Of a DNA stretch of 64,000 bases, positions 9,116 through 21,459 are shown one piece after another (position 1 is the stretch's first letter; each line of letters begins with the position of its first letter). The notes beneath the pieces are model-generated. The model saw only the letters and a list, made by a program, of their open reading frames with translations, made no database searches and was not told where the DNA came from. The translations under genes and the position numbers were made by a program. This DNA is from Phocoena phocoena. Its lineage: Eukaryota > Chordata > Mammalia > Artiodactyla > Phocoenidae. The DNA lies in assembly GCF_963924675.1 (NCBI RefSeq), contig NC_089220.1:118436697-118500696 (forward strand), given 5' to 3'.

Positions 9116-10579
9116 CGGCAGAAATAATGCTAAACACATCAATTATAATGTAAATATGAATTAAGGTCTTTTATTTAAAATTTTAAAAATCCTGAATGAT
9201 GTGAATAAAAAGGTAGGGTAGGGAACTCCAAGAGTCCATATTGCCATAAAAATAATGAATCAACTGCCAAAAACTGTCAGAATCAACTTTTTTTGAACTC
9301 AGGAAATGATCAAAGGCTTACTGCTACTGGGGGAAAAGGCAATTAAGAAAAATCAGATGAACCTCGTTAAGAGAGGGAAGAGAGTGGCCAACATGGCAGA
9401 GTAGAAGGACCCCAAGCTTACCCCCTCTCATGAGCACACCAGAATCACAACTATCTGTAAGAACAAACATCATTGAAAAAGACTGAAACCTACCAGAAAA
9501 GATCCTCTACAACTAAAGATATAAGGATGGAACCACAACTAGACCCATGGGAGGGGCAGACTTGAAATATAATAAAATTCCATATCTCTCATGTGGGTGA
9601 CCCACAAACTGGAGAATAATTATATTTGCAGAGGTTCTCTCACAGGAGTGAGAGTTCTGAGCCCCATATTAGGCCCCCCAGCCCAGGGATCCAGCACCAG
9701 GGAGAGGAGCCCCCAGAGCATTTGTCTTTGAAAGCCAGCGGGGCTTGATTGCAGGAGCTTCACAGGATTGGGGGAAATAGAGACTTTACTCTTAAAGAGC
9801 ACACACAAAATCTCACTCATACCAGGACCAAGGGCAAAAGCAGTAATTTGATGGAAGCCTGGGCCAGACCTACCTGCTAGTCTTAGAGGGTTTCCTGTGG
9901 AGGTAGGGGGTGGCAGTGGCCCCCTGGGGACAGAGACACTGGTGGCGGACACAGTGGGGAGCATTCATCTGCAAGAACTCTCCTGGAATCTGACATTTTG
10001 GCATCAAGACCTGGTCCCACCCAATAGCCTGTAGACTCAAGTGCTAAACAACACACCTCAGGCCAAACAACAAACTGGGTGGGGATGTGTCCATCTACAA
10101 GCAGGCTGCCTAAAGACTCTCTGAGCCCACAGCCACCTCTAGACATGCCCCTAGCATGGTCCTGTCTATCAGAGGACCAAGATCCAGCTCTACCCACCAA
10201 GGGGGCAGGCATTGGCCCCTCCTGCCAGGAACCCTACCCAAACCTTTAGACCAGCCTCATCCACCAGGGGGCAGACACCAGAAGCAAGAAAACTACAGTC
10301 CCACAGCCTGCAGACCGAGTCCAGAAATCCAGACCAGACACTACCCTGGGACCAGCTGGCCCCTGGCTCTTGGGTGATGAGAGGGGTGTGCACTGCTGGG
10401 ATGCATAGAACATCTCCTACATTGAGCCACTTCTCCAAGGTTGAGAAACTTAACAAACCTACCACATACAGGAAAATACAAGTAGCAGTTTAGACAAAAT
10501 GAGGCAACAGAGAAATATGTTTCAGATGAAGGAATGAGATAAAACCCCAGAAGAAGAACTAAGTGATGTGGAGATAGGC

Positions 10580-11066
10580 AGTCGACCCTAGAAGGAGTTC
10601 AGAGTAGTGATCATAAAGGTGATCAAAGAACTTGGGAAGAGAATGGATGCACAGAGCAAGAAATTAGAAGTTTTTAACAAAGAATTAAAAAATATAAAGA
10701 ACAACCAAACAAAATTGAAGAATACAATAACTGAAATGAAAAATACACTAGAAGAAATCAATAGTAGACTAAACGAGGCAGAAGAACAGATCAGTGAGCT
10801 GAAGATAGAGTAGTGGAAATCACTGCCACTGAACAGAAAAAAGAATGAAAAGAAATGAGGACAGTTTAAGAGATCTCTGGGACATCAAGCACGCTAATAT
10901 TCACGTTATAGGGATTCCAGAAGGATAAGAGAGTGAGAAAGGGCCTAAGAAAATATTTGAAGAGGTAATAGCTGAAAACTTCCCTAATCTGGGAAAGGGA
11001 ATAGTTACCCAAGTCCAGGAAGCACAGAGAGTTCCATATAGGATTAACCCACAGAGGAATAACCCA
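10580..11066 (+). pseudogene. Decayed L1 ORF1 inside the deleted L1
   Basis: An open stretch at 10607-10813 gives a lysine/glutamate-rich coiled coil (ITEMKNTLEEINSRLNEAEE) typical of the ORF1p N-terminal half. A stop follows at 10811, and the remaining part (gacatcaagcacgctaatat, attccagaaggataagaga) is readable only with a further stop. The C-terminal domain is lost at the internal deletion. Confidence 0.8.
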
Positions 11067-11334
11067 TGATACAACCTAAATGTCCATTGACAAATGAGTG
11101 AATAAAGAAGATGTGGTGTATATATAATGGAATACTACTCAGCCTTAAGAAAGAATGAAATAATGCCATTTGCAGCAACATGAATGGACCTAGAGTTTAT
11201 CATACTAAGTGACACAAGTCAGAGAAAGACAAATGATATCACTTATATGTAGAATCTAAAAAATGATACAAATGATACAAACTTATTTATGAAACAGAAA
11301 TGGATTCACAGACATAGAAAAGAAACGTATGGTT

Positions 11335-11374
11335 TCCCAAAGGGGATAGTGGGTATCCCAAAGGGGATAGTGGG
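11335..11374 (+). repeat. Short tandem duplication in L1 3'UTR
   Basis: The 19-base unit tcccaaaggggatagtggg occurs at 11335-11353 and again at 11356-11374, next to a G-rich part of the L1 3'UTR that is naturally prone to slippage. Confidence 0.85.
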
Positions 11375-11612
11375 GGATGGGGGATAGATTAGGAGTTTGG
11401 GATTAACATATACACACTACTATATATTATAAAATAGATAAACAAGAAGGATCTACTGTATAGCACAGGGAACTATACTCAATATCTTGTAATAACCTAT
11501 AATGGAAAAGAATCTGAAAAAAATCTATATATATATATCACTGAATCACTTTGCTGTACACTTGAAACTAACACAACATTGTAAATTAACTATATTTCAG
11601 TTTAAAAAAAGA

Positions 11613-12345
11613 GGCTGGTGGTATTTTAACTTACCCTGATCATGTCTCAACTTCCCAGCATCCCTGTTACAGGTACTTAGTAATGGAGGGAGCAGAACAA
11701 ACCTTGTACTCAAAGAACTGTAGTTGTTTTAACCTGACTGATGGTTCTCTGAAAGGTTAGTTCTAAGAATTTGTCTTTCTTTTACCTAACTCAGGATTCT
11801 CCCAGAGCTGAGGAGGCTACCTGGGGGTGATTGTCAAAAACAATTTAAAGGCAAATGTATTAGTTGGTGGTGCCCAGTGCAAGGGTATATAATTAGTGTG
11901 AATAATTAATCAAAAAATTTGCAGGGAAAGACTGAGGATTGAGATGCCTTGGGGAACAAGGGCTTTGAAAACCTCCCACATACTCTGAGAAATCTAGAAG
12001 GCCATATGCATGCCCAGGGATGGGTACATGATCAGAAAAGACCCAAGAAGGTCCTGACCATTAGTCTTTTATGCAAGCAGGAAGTGAGGGCTAAGATAGA
12101 GTTTTAATCTGCCTGACTGAGTCTTGTTGGCTTGCCCCTACACACACACAGAGCCCATCTTCCAAGACTAGATTAGGACTTTTGATGTTATTGTTTGTGG
12201 TGTTTAAAGAAATCTCTTGGATCACTAATTGATTGCTAAAGTAATAGAACAGAGACTTTAGGGGCCATAATGACAAAGAATATAAACTTTAGAAACTTAG
12301 TTCAGAAAACTCACTAAACAAATGTACAACAAGTACATCAAGTAG
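11613..12345. other. Unclassified stretch, perhaps 5' end of an ancient L1
   Basis: No gene, no splice-flanked open frame and no clear repeat landmarks. It leads directly into the L1 that starts to be recognisable at about 12350, so it may be that element's 5' region. A short CA run sits at 12140-12151. Confidence 0.4.
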
Positions 12346-15300
12346 CAAAAACAAAACCTGAGAGGAAGGAGAATCTGATTTCCAGAGTTGCCACATTATA
12401 ATATTTAAAATGTCTTGTTTTCAAGAAACAGTTGCAAGGCATGCAAAAAAAAAGAAAATTGGCCCATACACTGGGAAAAAAAAAATTACTAGAAAGTGTC
12501 CCTGGGGAAGCCCAGACATTGGCCTTACTAGACAAAGATTAAAAAAAAATTTTTTTTTTTTTTTGCGGTACACGGGCCTCTCACTGTTGTGGCCTCTCCC
12601 GTTGCGGAGCACAGGCTCCGGACACACAGGCTCAGCAGCCATGGCTCACGGGCCCAGCCACTCCACGGCATGTGGGATCTTCCCGGACCGAGGCACGAAC
12701 CCGTGTCCCCTGCATCAGCAGGTGGACTCTCAACCACTGCATCACGAGGGAAGCCCTAAAAATTTTTAAAATATACTCAGAGAACTAAAGGAAAACATGT
12801 GAATGATATGTAACCAACTGGATAATGTTAATAATGAGATAAAAATTTTAAAAGAATAGAAATTTTGTAGCTAAAGAGTACAGTAATTGAAGTGAAAAAA
12901 AATTACTTGAAGAGTTCAGCAGCTTATTTGAGCAGATAGAAGAAAGAATCAGTGAACTTGAAGATTCTCAATTGAGATTATCCACTCCACGGAAGAGAAA
13001 GAATAAAGAATGGGGAAAAATTTGAATACAGTCTCAAAAACTTGTGGGACACCATCCAGCATACCAACGTATACATAAGGGGAGTCCCAGAGAAGAGTAC
13101 AGAGAGAAAAGGGCAGAGAACATTTGAAGAAATGATGGCTGAAAGTTTTCCAAATTTAATGAAGGATATGATCTGCAGATACAGGAAGTTCAACAAACTC
13201 GTAAGTAGGAGAAATGCAGGGATCCACGTTATGACACGTTATAATCAAACATTGGAAGATAAAGACAGAGAATCTTGAAAACATCAAAAGAGAAGCAATT
13301 CTTCATGTGTAAAACATCCTCAATATAATAACAGTTTATTTCTCATCAGAAACTATAGAGGTCAGAAGGCAGTAGGATAAACATATTCAGTTTCCTGGTA
13401 GAAAAACACAAAAGCAGAACAAATTGTCAACCAAGAATTCTATATCTGGCAAAACTTCAAAAATGAAGGAGAAATTAATACATTCCATGATAAACAAAAG
13501 CTGAGAGATTGTCACTAGTAGACCTGTACTTCAAGAAGCTCTAACGGAAATCTTTAGTCTGCAATAAAAACACAGTAGACAGTAACTTGAATCCACACAA
13601 AGAAATAAAGAACACTGTAGAAGTAACTATATATGTATAAATCAGTGTAAATGTAGTATTTTTGTATCTCCTCATTTTTCCTATTTGATTTAAAAGAGAA
13701 CTACACAAAACAATAATTTATAAACCTATGTTGATGGACACACAATGTATAAAGAAATGACATTATAATAGCATAAAGGAGGTAAATGCTATATAGGAAC
13801 ATTTTTGTATACTACTGAAACTAAGTTGGTATTAATTCTAACTAGATTGTTATGAATTAAGATGTTAATTATAATTCAGGACAACTGTTAAGAAAACAAT
13901 AGATAAATAAGTATATACATATGCTTGAAGAAATGAGAAGGGAATGAAAGTGGTACACTAGAAAATATTTAGCACAAAATAAAGCAGTAATGAAGGAATT
14001 GGGAGACCAAAGAGATATACAGAAAATGAAAAATGGCAGAAGTAAATCTGTCCTTATCAGTAATCACATTAAATATAGATGCATTAAAGACTCCAGTAAA
14101 AGAAACAAATTGGCAGAATGAATTTTTAAAAATCATTCAACTATATGCTGTCTACAAGGGACTCACTTCAAATATAAGAACCCAAGTGGTTTAATGTGAA
14201 AGGATAGAAATATTTCATGCAAAGAGTACCCTCTGCAAGATAATATAGCTGAAGTAACTATATTGCTATCATGCGACATAGACTTTAAGACCAAAATTGT
14301 ACAATAAAGAGAAGGATATTATGTAGTGATGAAAGGATGAATCCATCAAAAATACGTAACAATTACAAACATATATGCACTTGAGAAAGTCACAAACTAT
14401 ATGAAGGAAAAACTGACAGAATTGAGGGGAGAAATAGACAGTTCACCAGTAATAGTTGGATACTTCATACCCCACTTTTAATAATGGATAGGACAACCAG
14501 TCTGGGGATCAACAAGGAAATAAAAGTCTTGAACAATGTCAACTAACTAAACCTAACAGATGAATAGAGAACATTCTACCCCACAACAGCAGAATACATA
14601 TTCTGCTCGAGTGTACATGAAATACTCTTCAGCACTGATAATACATTAGACCACAAAACAAGATTCCATAAATTTTAAAGTATTGAAACCATCCAAGATA
14701 TCTTCTCTAACCACAAAGAAATGAAGTTAGAAGTCAAAAGGAAATATAAGAACTTCACAGTTATAAAGAAATTAAGCAAGATACTCTTTGAGGATTAAAG
14801 CAACTGAAACTCTCATTCTTTGCTGGTAGAAGTACAAATTGGAATGACCTGTTTGGTAAACATTTTTGAATTTTAAGGTTAAGCACATGCTTATCAGATT
14901 GCTCAGCAACCCCATTCCTGGGTATTTATCCAAAAGAAATTAAGACATCTGCCCATGCAGTGACTTGTCTACAAATGTTTAGAGTAGGTGGTAGCTCCAG
15001 ATTGGAAAGAAGTAAAATATCCAACTGGAAGTGGATAAATTGTGGTGTCCAAACAATAGAATACTGCAAAGCAGTGAAAAGGAATTAACTAATAATATAT
15101 TTGATTATGAAAGAATCTCGAGATTTATTCTAAATGAATTAATCCAGACACAAGAAAGTATGTATGATTGTAGTAATTTGATATTCAGAAATCTATACTG
15201 GGAAAAAGTAGATGGATTATTCCTAGGAACAAGAAGGTGGGGGCAGGGGGAAGAGAATTATTACCGAAAAACATGAGAAAATTTTGTGGGGTGGTGGAAA

Positions 15301-15435
15301 TGCTTTATATCATGATTGTGGTTTCACTTATGTTGGTAGGCACAACTGTGAAAACTCATCAAGTTATACACTTAAAATTTAAAGTTTTTATTGTTTGTAA
15401 ATTATACCTCAATAAAGCTGACCCAAAAATGAAAA
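12346..15435 (+). mobile_element. Ancient L1 (L1M/HAL1-type), plus strand, SINE-interrupted
   Basis: Sense-strand order: pre-ORF1 text (gaagcccagacattggcctt at 12508), ORF1 (12770-13560; gatggctgaaagttttccaa, gtcaaccaagaattctatat), endonuclease part of ORF2 (about 14050-14790; ctgtctacaagggactcac, cagcagaatacatattctgc), then a jump to the ORF2 end and 3'UTR (14800-15435). The reverse-transcriptase core is missing. Frames are full of stops. A CHR-2 SINE interrupts it at 12550-12756. Confidence 0.8.
12550..12756 (-). mobile_element. CHR-2 type SINE, minus strand
   Basis: Plus-strand text opens with a T tract (12550-12564), continues ctcactgttgtggcctctcc and ggctcagcagccatggctca, and ends at the tRNA-derived head (aaccactgcatcacgaggga). 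It is a near-full tRNA-Glu-derived SINE inserted in the ancient L1. The A/T-rich flanks make the target-site duplication unclear. Confidence 0.92.
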
Positions 15436-17881
15436 AAAGAATTATAAAGACAAAAAAATTAACACTTCGGAACCAAGGGGTGGGAGTGGGCCAGAAAACA
15501 TTATTTGAAGTAAGAGTTTTTAGGAGTAAGACAAAATGGAAATACAAACTGTTTGAAATTTGTGACAATGAGAACATGAAACTTACGGAGTATGGTCAAA
15601 ACTTTACTCAGAATGAAATTTTAGCCTTAAATTATTTTATCAGTTGAAGTAGTAGTAGTCTAAACAACTCAAGGGTTAGAACAATATTCATATCTTCTTC
15701 ATGGGAAATAGGATAGATGTATTTATTTTTATTTAACAGATATACATATGGCACTTACAATGTACTATATCTTTATAAAGATAAAAATGGAAATTAAATA
15801 GAAGTTGATAAGATCTAATTCTTGGAGAATATTGGTAAACTCTGAAAAGCTAACAAAAAATAAAACGGAGTAAATAAATATCCCACATTATGACTAAGAA
15901 AGAGTACAACCATGATGACAAGGAGACTAAAAGTGAGGGAATGCAGTATACAACACAACACTAATAAATTTAAAATATTAATAAAGTGGGTCATTAGCTT
16001 AAAGAGTAAGTAGTTAGAATTTAATAATAATAGAGTTTCTGAAATAATTCTTTTCAGCCTTATCTCTCATTATTCCCACATTTTAATCTTTTGCTCCAGC
16101 AAAAGGGGTCTGTACACTGTTCCCTAAGCAAAACCTGTGTTTTTCCCATGTCTAGCATTATTTGCTCACTTCTCTACCCTATTAATGGCATTTTCTTTTC
16201 ATGTTTTCAGATGCTACCTATCTTTCAAAAAGGTACACTTTTCATTTCCTTGAGGAAACTCCCCCTAGCATCTTAGGTGGAAATGAGCACTTGGGACAGT
16301 ACCCACCAGTCACTTACTCAGCTTTGTAGAACTATGTATCTTTTAATGCTGTATCTTCCTCCTCCTTATGGAGAATAAATACATTGAATATTCCCTATAT
16401 ATATATATATGTATGTATGTATGTATGTATATATATATATATATATATACCCCATCCCTGATATATATATATATATAACTCTCATTATCCCCCCATACTC
16501 TAGTTTATACAGAGTAGGGGCTCTGGAAATAACTATTTAATTGATTGCTAAAAGTGAATCAAGGTGAGATTCAAGTTAGGAAAAAGTGGTTAACTACCAT
16601 TCCAGGTAAAGTTAGGATTCCTTTGGGTAGTATTTTTCTAGTTAGGTGTGCATGAATGGGAGAATGTATTCAGTTTTTTCCACTTGAAGGCTCAGATAAA
16701 ATATATGTCTTGATATAACTGGCATCTTCCTAAGCCTCAATTTCTTTTTTGTAAAATGAGGACAGTATATATATTGAGTTTGTAAGACTGTATGAGACAA
16801 TGAATGTGTAGCTCCTTGGCACAGCTCTTGGAACATATTCAATCCTGCAAAATTGTTACTTTCCCCACCTTTCATATGAGGTCACAATTACTTGCAACTA
16901 CAATGTGGTTATTTCCCCATTTTGATATGCCTTAATATTTTGGCTGAAGCAATGAGCACACGTAGGTTGAAACAATACATAATTTAATGTTTAATTCTAA
17001 TTTAGTTATTTCTTCATTCCCAAGCATAACCTATGCTAGATTGCTTTTTTCTCATTGGGTATGTTGTAATTTGCATCTTTCAGGTTTTTTATGAAACAGT
17101 TTTTATTTTTTCACCTATCATTGCTGTATGGATTGGTGTACATTGTGACTAATTCTTTCATAGGTCACTGGACTAATATTTGAGACTAGAAATAGAACCC
17201 TTTGGGTGAATGGTTAATATTTAAATTAGTATTTTTCTGTTTTTCCTCTGAAAAGGGAAATTGACAAATTAAGTCATTGTTAATGGATTGCTGTAGTGAC
17301 GTCTGCTTAGTTTGGTGACCTGTTGATGGCTGTTGCCTACAGTTACAGGCAAGGTGGAGCTTAGTTGGACAATGGCAGAAGAGTGTTATCTCAGATTTTT
17401 GCAGACTTTTGGTATTTAGTCAGTATAAATAACAAAAGCAGAACAAAACAGATCTTTGAGTATCTGGTCAAGTCATTTCCACTGCCTTTTAAAATTATTT
17501 CTAGAGTTAAGTGACTATTCTTTACCTGTATTTAATCTTGCATTATATGCCTCCTGAGGCACCTCAACCACCTTGTAGAAACTTAGTATGGTTTTAAATT
17601 TAATTATCATGATTTTAACATTTCTGAAAAATAGCACCATTCTGTACCCTAAACTCAGAAGTGTTTTTATGAATCTCTTTTATATCCTGTGAGGAAATAT
17701 GTATTTTAAGTCTTTTTTGATAGATTTATAGTATTTTAAAGATGCAATCTCAGAAATCTAAGTGTGAAAATTAGTGTAGTAATGTTCCTAGTACTGGGAG
17801 AGGAAAAACAGCCAAAGTTTTATTTTGTTATAAAAATTAGCAGCAAAATAGCTAACAATGATAAAACTCTTTTCTCCTTAG
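15436..17881. other. Non-repetitive DNA upstream of exon A (probably intron)
   Basis: Apart from the microsatellite at 16396-16478 I see no repeat family, RNA gene or splice-flanked frame here. The open frame at 15237-15647 starts inside the L1 tail and runs out of it. It has no family signature. If exon A is real this is intronic, since exon A begins within a codon. Confidence 0.5.
16396..16478 (+). repeat. Compound TA/TATG microsatellite
   Basis: A TA run (from 16396), five GTAT units (16411-16430), TA again to 16449, a short non-repeat spacer, then TA at 16461-16477. It is likely length-variable. Confidence 0.95.
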
Positions 17882-17947
17882 GGCCAAGGAATACGAGAGT
17901 TTATTGGAAACAAAAAATTCTGGCTCAGACTCACCCTATAAAGCAAA
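17882..17947 (+). CDS. Internal coding exon A of an unidentified host gene
   Basis: The 66-base block has a strong acceptor (pyrimidine tract cttttctcctta followed by AG ending at 17881) and a consensus donor (AAA|GTGAGT at 17948). It contributes one base to an upstream codon, 21 full codons (AKEYESLLETKNSGSDSPYK...), and two bases completed by exon B. There is no stop in this frame. The peptide is hydrophilic with a Ser/Gly-rich middle. The upstream exon lies before the window or was not recognised. I do not recognise the protein. Combined with exon B it looks like part of a coiled-coil protein. The evidence for a real exon is the splice sites plus matching phase with exon B; cDNA data are lacking. 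Confidence 0.7.
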
Positions 17948-18074
17948 GTGAGTATTTTATCCTACATTTTAGTTCTTTGTCTTTTCAGTCTTTGCCTGTA
18001 ACAAAAGCTTATCTGAACCATCATTGTATGCCTGTGGTCATGGACTTTGTATCTGATGCCTAGAATTTTATTCT

Positions 18075-18305
18075 GCTAACACAGTGGTATCCAACTGGGG
18101 ATGGTTTTGCGAGAGGATGTTTGTCTGTGCCTAGGGATATGTGATAATATTTTAGTTATCACAGCTTGGAAAACTGGTGCAGCTGCCATCAAGCATGCAG
18201 AAGCCAGGGGATACTGTTAAACATTCTTCAGTGCACAAGATAGGCCTCCACAGCAAAGTATTACCGCATCCAAAACATCAGTAGTGCTGAGGTAAAGAAA
18301 CCCTA
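18075..18305 (+). mobile_element. MER20-type hAT element
   Basis: The text runs ggtatccaactggggatggt, gttatcacagcttggaaaac, agaagccaggggatactgtt, cattcttcagtgcacaagat, then gtgctgaggtaaagaaaccc. This is the full order of MER20, a Charlie-related non-autonomous hAT element, including both terminal parts. Confidence 0.85.
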
Positions 18306-18667
18306 TTCTAACAAAACAAGTTCTGGCAAGGCTGTACGGGTTCTTACTCTGAGGAGATCTCATTCAATATCGTTGCAAGGGCCACTTGACAGATGAGGAT
18401 TTAGACTCCGCCATTGGGTGTAAGTGTAATTACTAAGTGTAATAGCTAAGTAAACAAAAACATCATCATTTTGCTTCTCTCAAATAGACTGCCAGTAGAG
18501 GTGCAGTGAGAGAAAGGTACTTATATAATACTACTGATAGGGGTACAGACTGGTGTAGTCTTATTGAAAGGCAATGTGAACCCGGAGCTTAGGTTGTCCA
18601 CTTTTTTGTTTACGGTTAAGATATCTTTTATTCATTATGTATATGATTAAGTTCTAGCACTTGAAGT

Positions 18668-18890
18668 AGTACTTTATTTTTTTAATTTATAGTTGATTTA
18701 CAATGTTGTGTTAGTTTCTGGTATACAACAAAATGATCCAGTATATATATTTTTTCCAATTCTTTTCCATTATAGTTTATTACAAGATATTGAATATAGT
18801 TCCCTGTGCTATACAGTAGGACCTTGTTGTTTATATATTTTATATATAGTAGTTTGTATCTGCTAGTCCCAAACTCCTAATTTATCCACC
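18668..18890 (-). mobile_element. L1 3'UTR fragment, minus strand
   Basis: Plus-strand text agttgatttacaatgttgtg, agtttctggtatacaacaaa and agttccctgtgctatacagt is the inverted 3'UTR of a mid-age artiodactyl-type L1. About 220 bases remain. Confidence 0.85.
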
Positions 18891-18999
18891 AAATAGTTTT
18901 GTATTGTCATGTGAATAATACAAATTAATGGAATAGATTTTTTAAAACAGTTTAGAAATAGATCCAAAATTTGAGGAAATTTAATATATGATGTGGTAT

Positions 19000-19330
19000 A
19001 GTGTTTGCAAAGATGGCCAGAAGTTGAGCCATTCCTGGAGGCATGTCCCTTTGCAATATAACTTTGCCACCTCTCCATCAAGGAGTGGACTCTATTTTCC
19101 TTACTCTTGAATTTGTTCTGGCCTTTTGACTTGTTCTCATCCACAGTCTACTGCAGAAGCAATATGTGACTCCTGAGCCTTGGCTCCAGAAGTCTTGAGG
19201 CTTCTGCTCACAACTTTGCTTTCTTGCTCCCCTGTGACTGCCATATAAGGAAGCTTTGGTCAGCCTCCTTGAGGATGACAGATCACTTGGTCATAGTGTA
19301 TAATCCTTTTAATATGCTGTTTAATTTGTT
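19000..19330 (+). mobile_element. MLT1-like LTR (ERVL-MaLR), solo
   Basis: The text cagaagttgagccattcctg, gactttgcc-like wording, aaggagtggactctattttc, ggccttttgacttgttctca, agaagcaatatgtgactcct and cagcctccttgaggatgaca matches the order of a mammalian MaLR LTR. No internal coding sequence is visible. The 3' end is lost. Confidence 0.65.
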
Positions 19331-19559
19331 TTGCTTGTTTCATTGAGGGTTTTTGCATCAGTGTTCATAGAGGATATCAGGCCTTATCAAGCCTCTGCTT
19401 GTGTCACATTTGTTTATGTCCCATTGGCCAAGGCAAGTCATTTTTCCAAGTCCGTAGTCACTGTCTGAGGTGACTATGTACGTCATGGCTGGCAAGATAT
19501 ACTTCAAGGGGGACCTTTAATGTAACAATCTACTATACAACTTTCTCTGGATTCTCCTC

Positions 19560-20175
19560 TTACTTGACTAGATGCTCTTTTTCGGTATCTTTTGCCTGGT
19601 TGTTTCTTGTCTCTTTGACCACTGACATTAACATGCCTTTGTCCTGAGAGTTCAAATAGAGAATTACTCCCTTGGTAATCTCATTTAGTTTCATGACTTT
19701 AAACACCTAGTATCTGGATGGACTTTAAATTTATGTCTCCAATACAGACCTGTCCCCAGAACTCCAGAACACTATATCCAGCTTCCTATTTAGCATTTCC
19801 ACTTGAATGTCTCTGTTCACTTGGATGTCTCAAGTGAACATGTGCAAAATTAAACTCCTGAAATTTGCTCCCATACCTTACCCCTCATATTTTTGCTCAT
19901 CCTTAATTTAAGGATGGCAAGCCCATCCTTAAATTAAGACATCTAAAATCTTTAGAGTCATCCTTTTTCTCACACTCTTCCAGTCCATCAAAAAATTCTA
20001 TTGGCTCTATCTGTAAAACATATTCAGAATCTGACAACTATTCATTACCTCCATAGTAACTAGTGTAGTCTAACCTACCAGTGTCTCTCATCTGAATTAT
20101 TGTAGCAGCTTCCTAATTAGTTCTACGCTGCTCTGCCCTTGTTTACTACAGTCTCTTCGCCACAGGGCAACCAGG
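19560..20175 (+). mobile_element. LINE-2 remnant, sense
   Basis: The text ctcacactcttccagtccat, ggctctatctgtaaaacata, ctgaattattgtagcagctt, ttcctaattagttctacgct and ccacagggcaaccaggatat follows the L2 3' region in sense orientation (the 'tggattactgcaatagcctcc' part). It stops at 20175 before the L2 3' end. The next 430 bases are unclassified. Confidence 0.75.
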
Positions 20176-20607
20176 ATATTCTTTTAAATTATAAGTCTAG
20201 AAAAATGGCAGTAGCAATAGAAGCATAATTTTTCGATATCTTCAGATTTTAATATAGAAACCAGATAACTAATAAAGAAAACCCAAAACCCATGGAAGCA
20301 TTTACAAAAAACACTACATTGCCAGATATCTACATGAAATCTGAAATGCAAGTGGATGGGAACAAATAGCCACAAGACCTGCATGGTAATGACATCAGTG
20401 TGAAAGAAAGCAAAGAGAAGCAACTGGGATAACAGATGTAAGGAAAGGATAACCCCGAAATAGCTAACAGGTTTTCACTGGAAGGTTCAGGGAACCAATT
20501 TGAGAGAAGCATCTGAACCTCATTCTTAAGTAGGTTTCTCAAGAAGGGCTGATGTGAACAATGTTGCCTTAGTTCTTACTCTTTCTTATCAATAATTTTA
20601 TGCCCTC

Positions 20608-20850
20608 AAAAATCAGTTTTGCTGGGCTTCCCTGGTGGCGCAGTGGTTGAGAGTCCACGTGCCGATGCAGGGGACACAGGTTCATGCCCCGGTCCAGGAA
20701 GATCCCACATGCCGCGGAGCAGCTGGGCCCGTGAGCCATGGCCGCTGAGCCTGCGCGTCCGGAGCCTGTGCTCCACAACGGGAGAGGCCACAACAGTGAG
20801 AGGCCCGCGTACTGTAAAAAAAAAAAAAAAAAAAAAAAAAATCAGTTTTG
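20608..20850 (+). mobile_element. CHR-2 type SINE, plus strand, with TSD
   Basis: The body at 20622-20815 starts ctgggcttccctggtggcgc and ends agaggcccgcgtactgt, followed by an uninterrupted A tail (20816-20840). It is flanked by aaaaatcagttttg at 20608-20621 and 20837-20850, a clean target-site duplication. A pol III A box (tggcgcagtgg) lies at 20636-20646. The B box is changed (ggttcatgcc at 20679). The pure tail and perfect duplication point to a young copy. Confidence 0.95.
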
Positions 20851-21459
20851 TCAGTTACAAAATCCTTGACCCACATTTTCTTTTCTTGAGGATCTTAAAT
20901 ACTAAGAGAGAATGAACCTTAGACAATCAAAATTATTAGACATCAACATAAAGACTAGGGATGAATAGTAAAGTTATAGTTTCTTATAGAACTAAGAATA
21001 ACTGATGGCCAGAAGAAAAAGAATATTATGTAATAACTGTATCTCAGTTGTTTTTATAGTATAACTATAAGAAAAATATTGGGGAGAATGAGGAAAACAT
21101 ATTCTAAAAAATTAACCATTCTCCAGTTATATTGGTGATGGTATTATTGATAATGTTATTCTGAGTCTATGTGCATAATAATAAGGATAAAGTAAAGAAG
21201 ATTATGGAGACTAGCATTCTTTCATCCCCTGTATTACTGAGAAACTGAATTCTCAGTCTGGATGAAAGGAGATAGATGTAATACATTAGAGATCAGGTAA
21301 TAACCCTGTAGGACTGAATTTGAAATATATGAATTTATGAGATATTTTATCTTTTAAAAAGTGTTCTGCATATTTGTGTGTATACGTATTTGTGTATATA
21401 CATATATAGATACACATGTATTATGTATGTGTGTGTACACACATTCACTTATTTCCTAG

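Larger units (their letters stand above)
9375..11612 (+). mobile_element. L1 with large internal deletion, plus strand
   Basis: The copy opens with an L1M-type 5' end (gtggccaacatggcagagta near 9387). A 5'UTR runs to about 10500, then decayed ORF1 up to about 11066. The sequence then jumps straight to the extreme end of ORF2 (aaatgtccattgacaaatga at about 11078) and the 3'UTR, ending at 11612 (tatatttcagttt plus A tract). Almost all of ORF2, some 3-4 kb, is missing. The overlapping open frames on both strands at 9620-10493 lie in the 5'UTR and match no protein. Confidence 0.85.

Noticed and set aside
9620..10493. Overlapping 70-115 codon frames on both strands
   Set aside because: They lie in the 5'UTR of the internally deleted L1, are Pro/Gly-rich and non-descript, and sit on both strands at once.
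12410..12769. Open frames over SINEs here and at 20569-20915, 22596-22943, 25142-25408, 45550-45820 and 58699-58905
   Set aside because: These are the same SINE body read in different frames; the similar peptides reflect SINE copies rather than a gene family.
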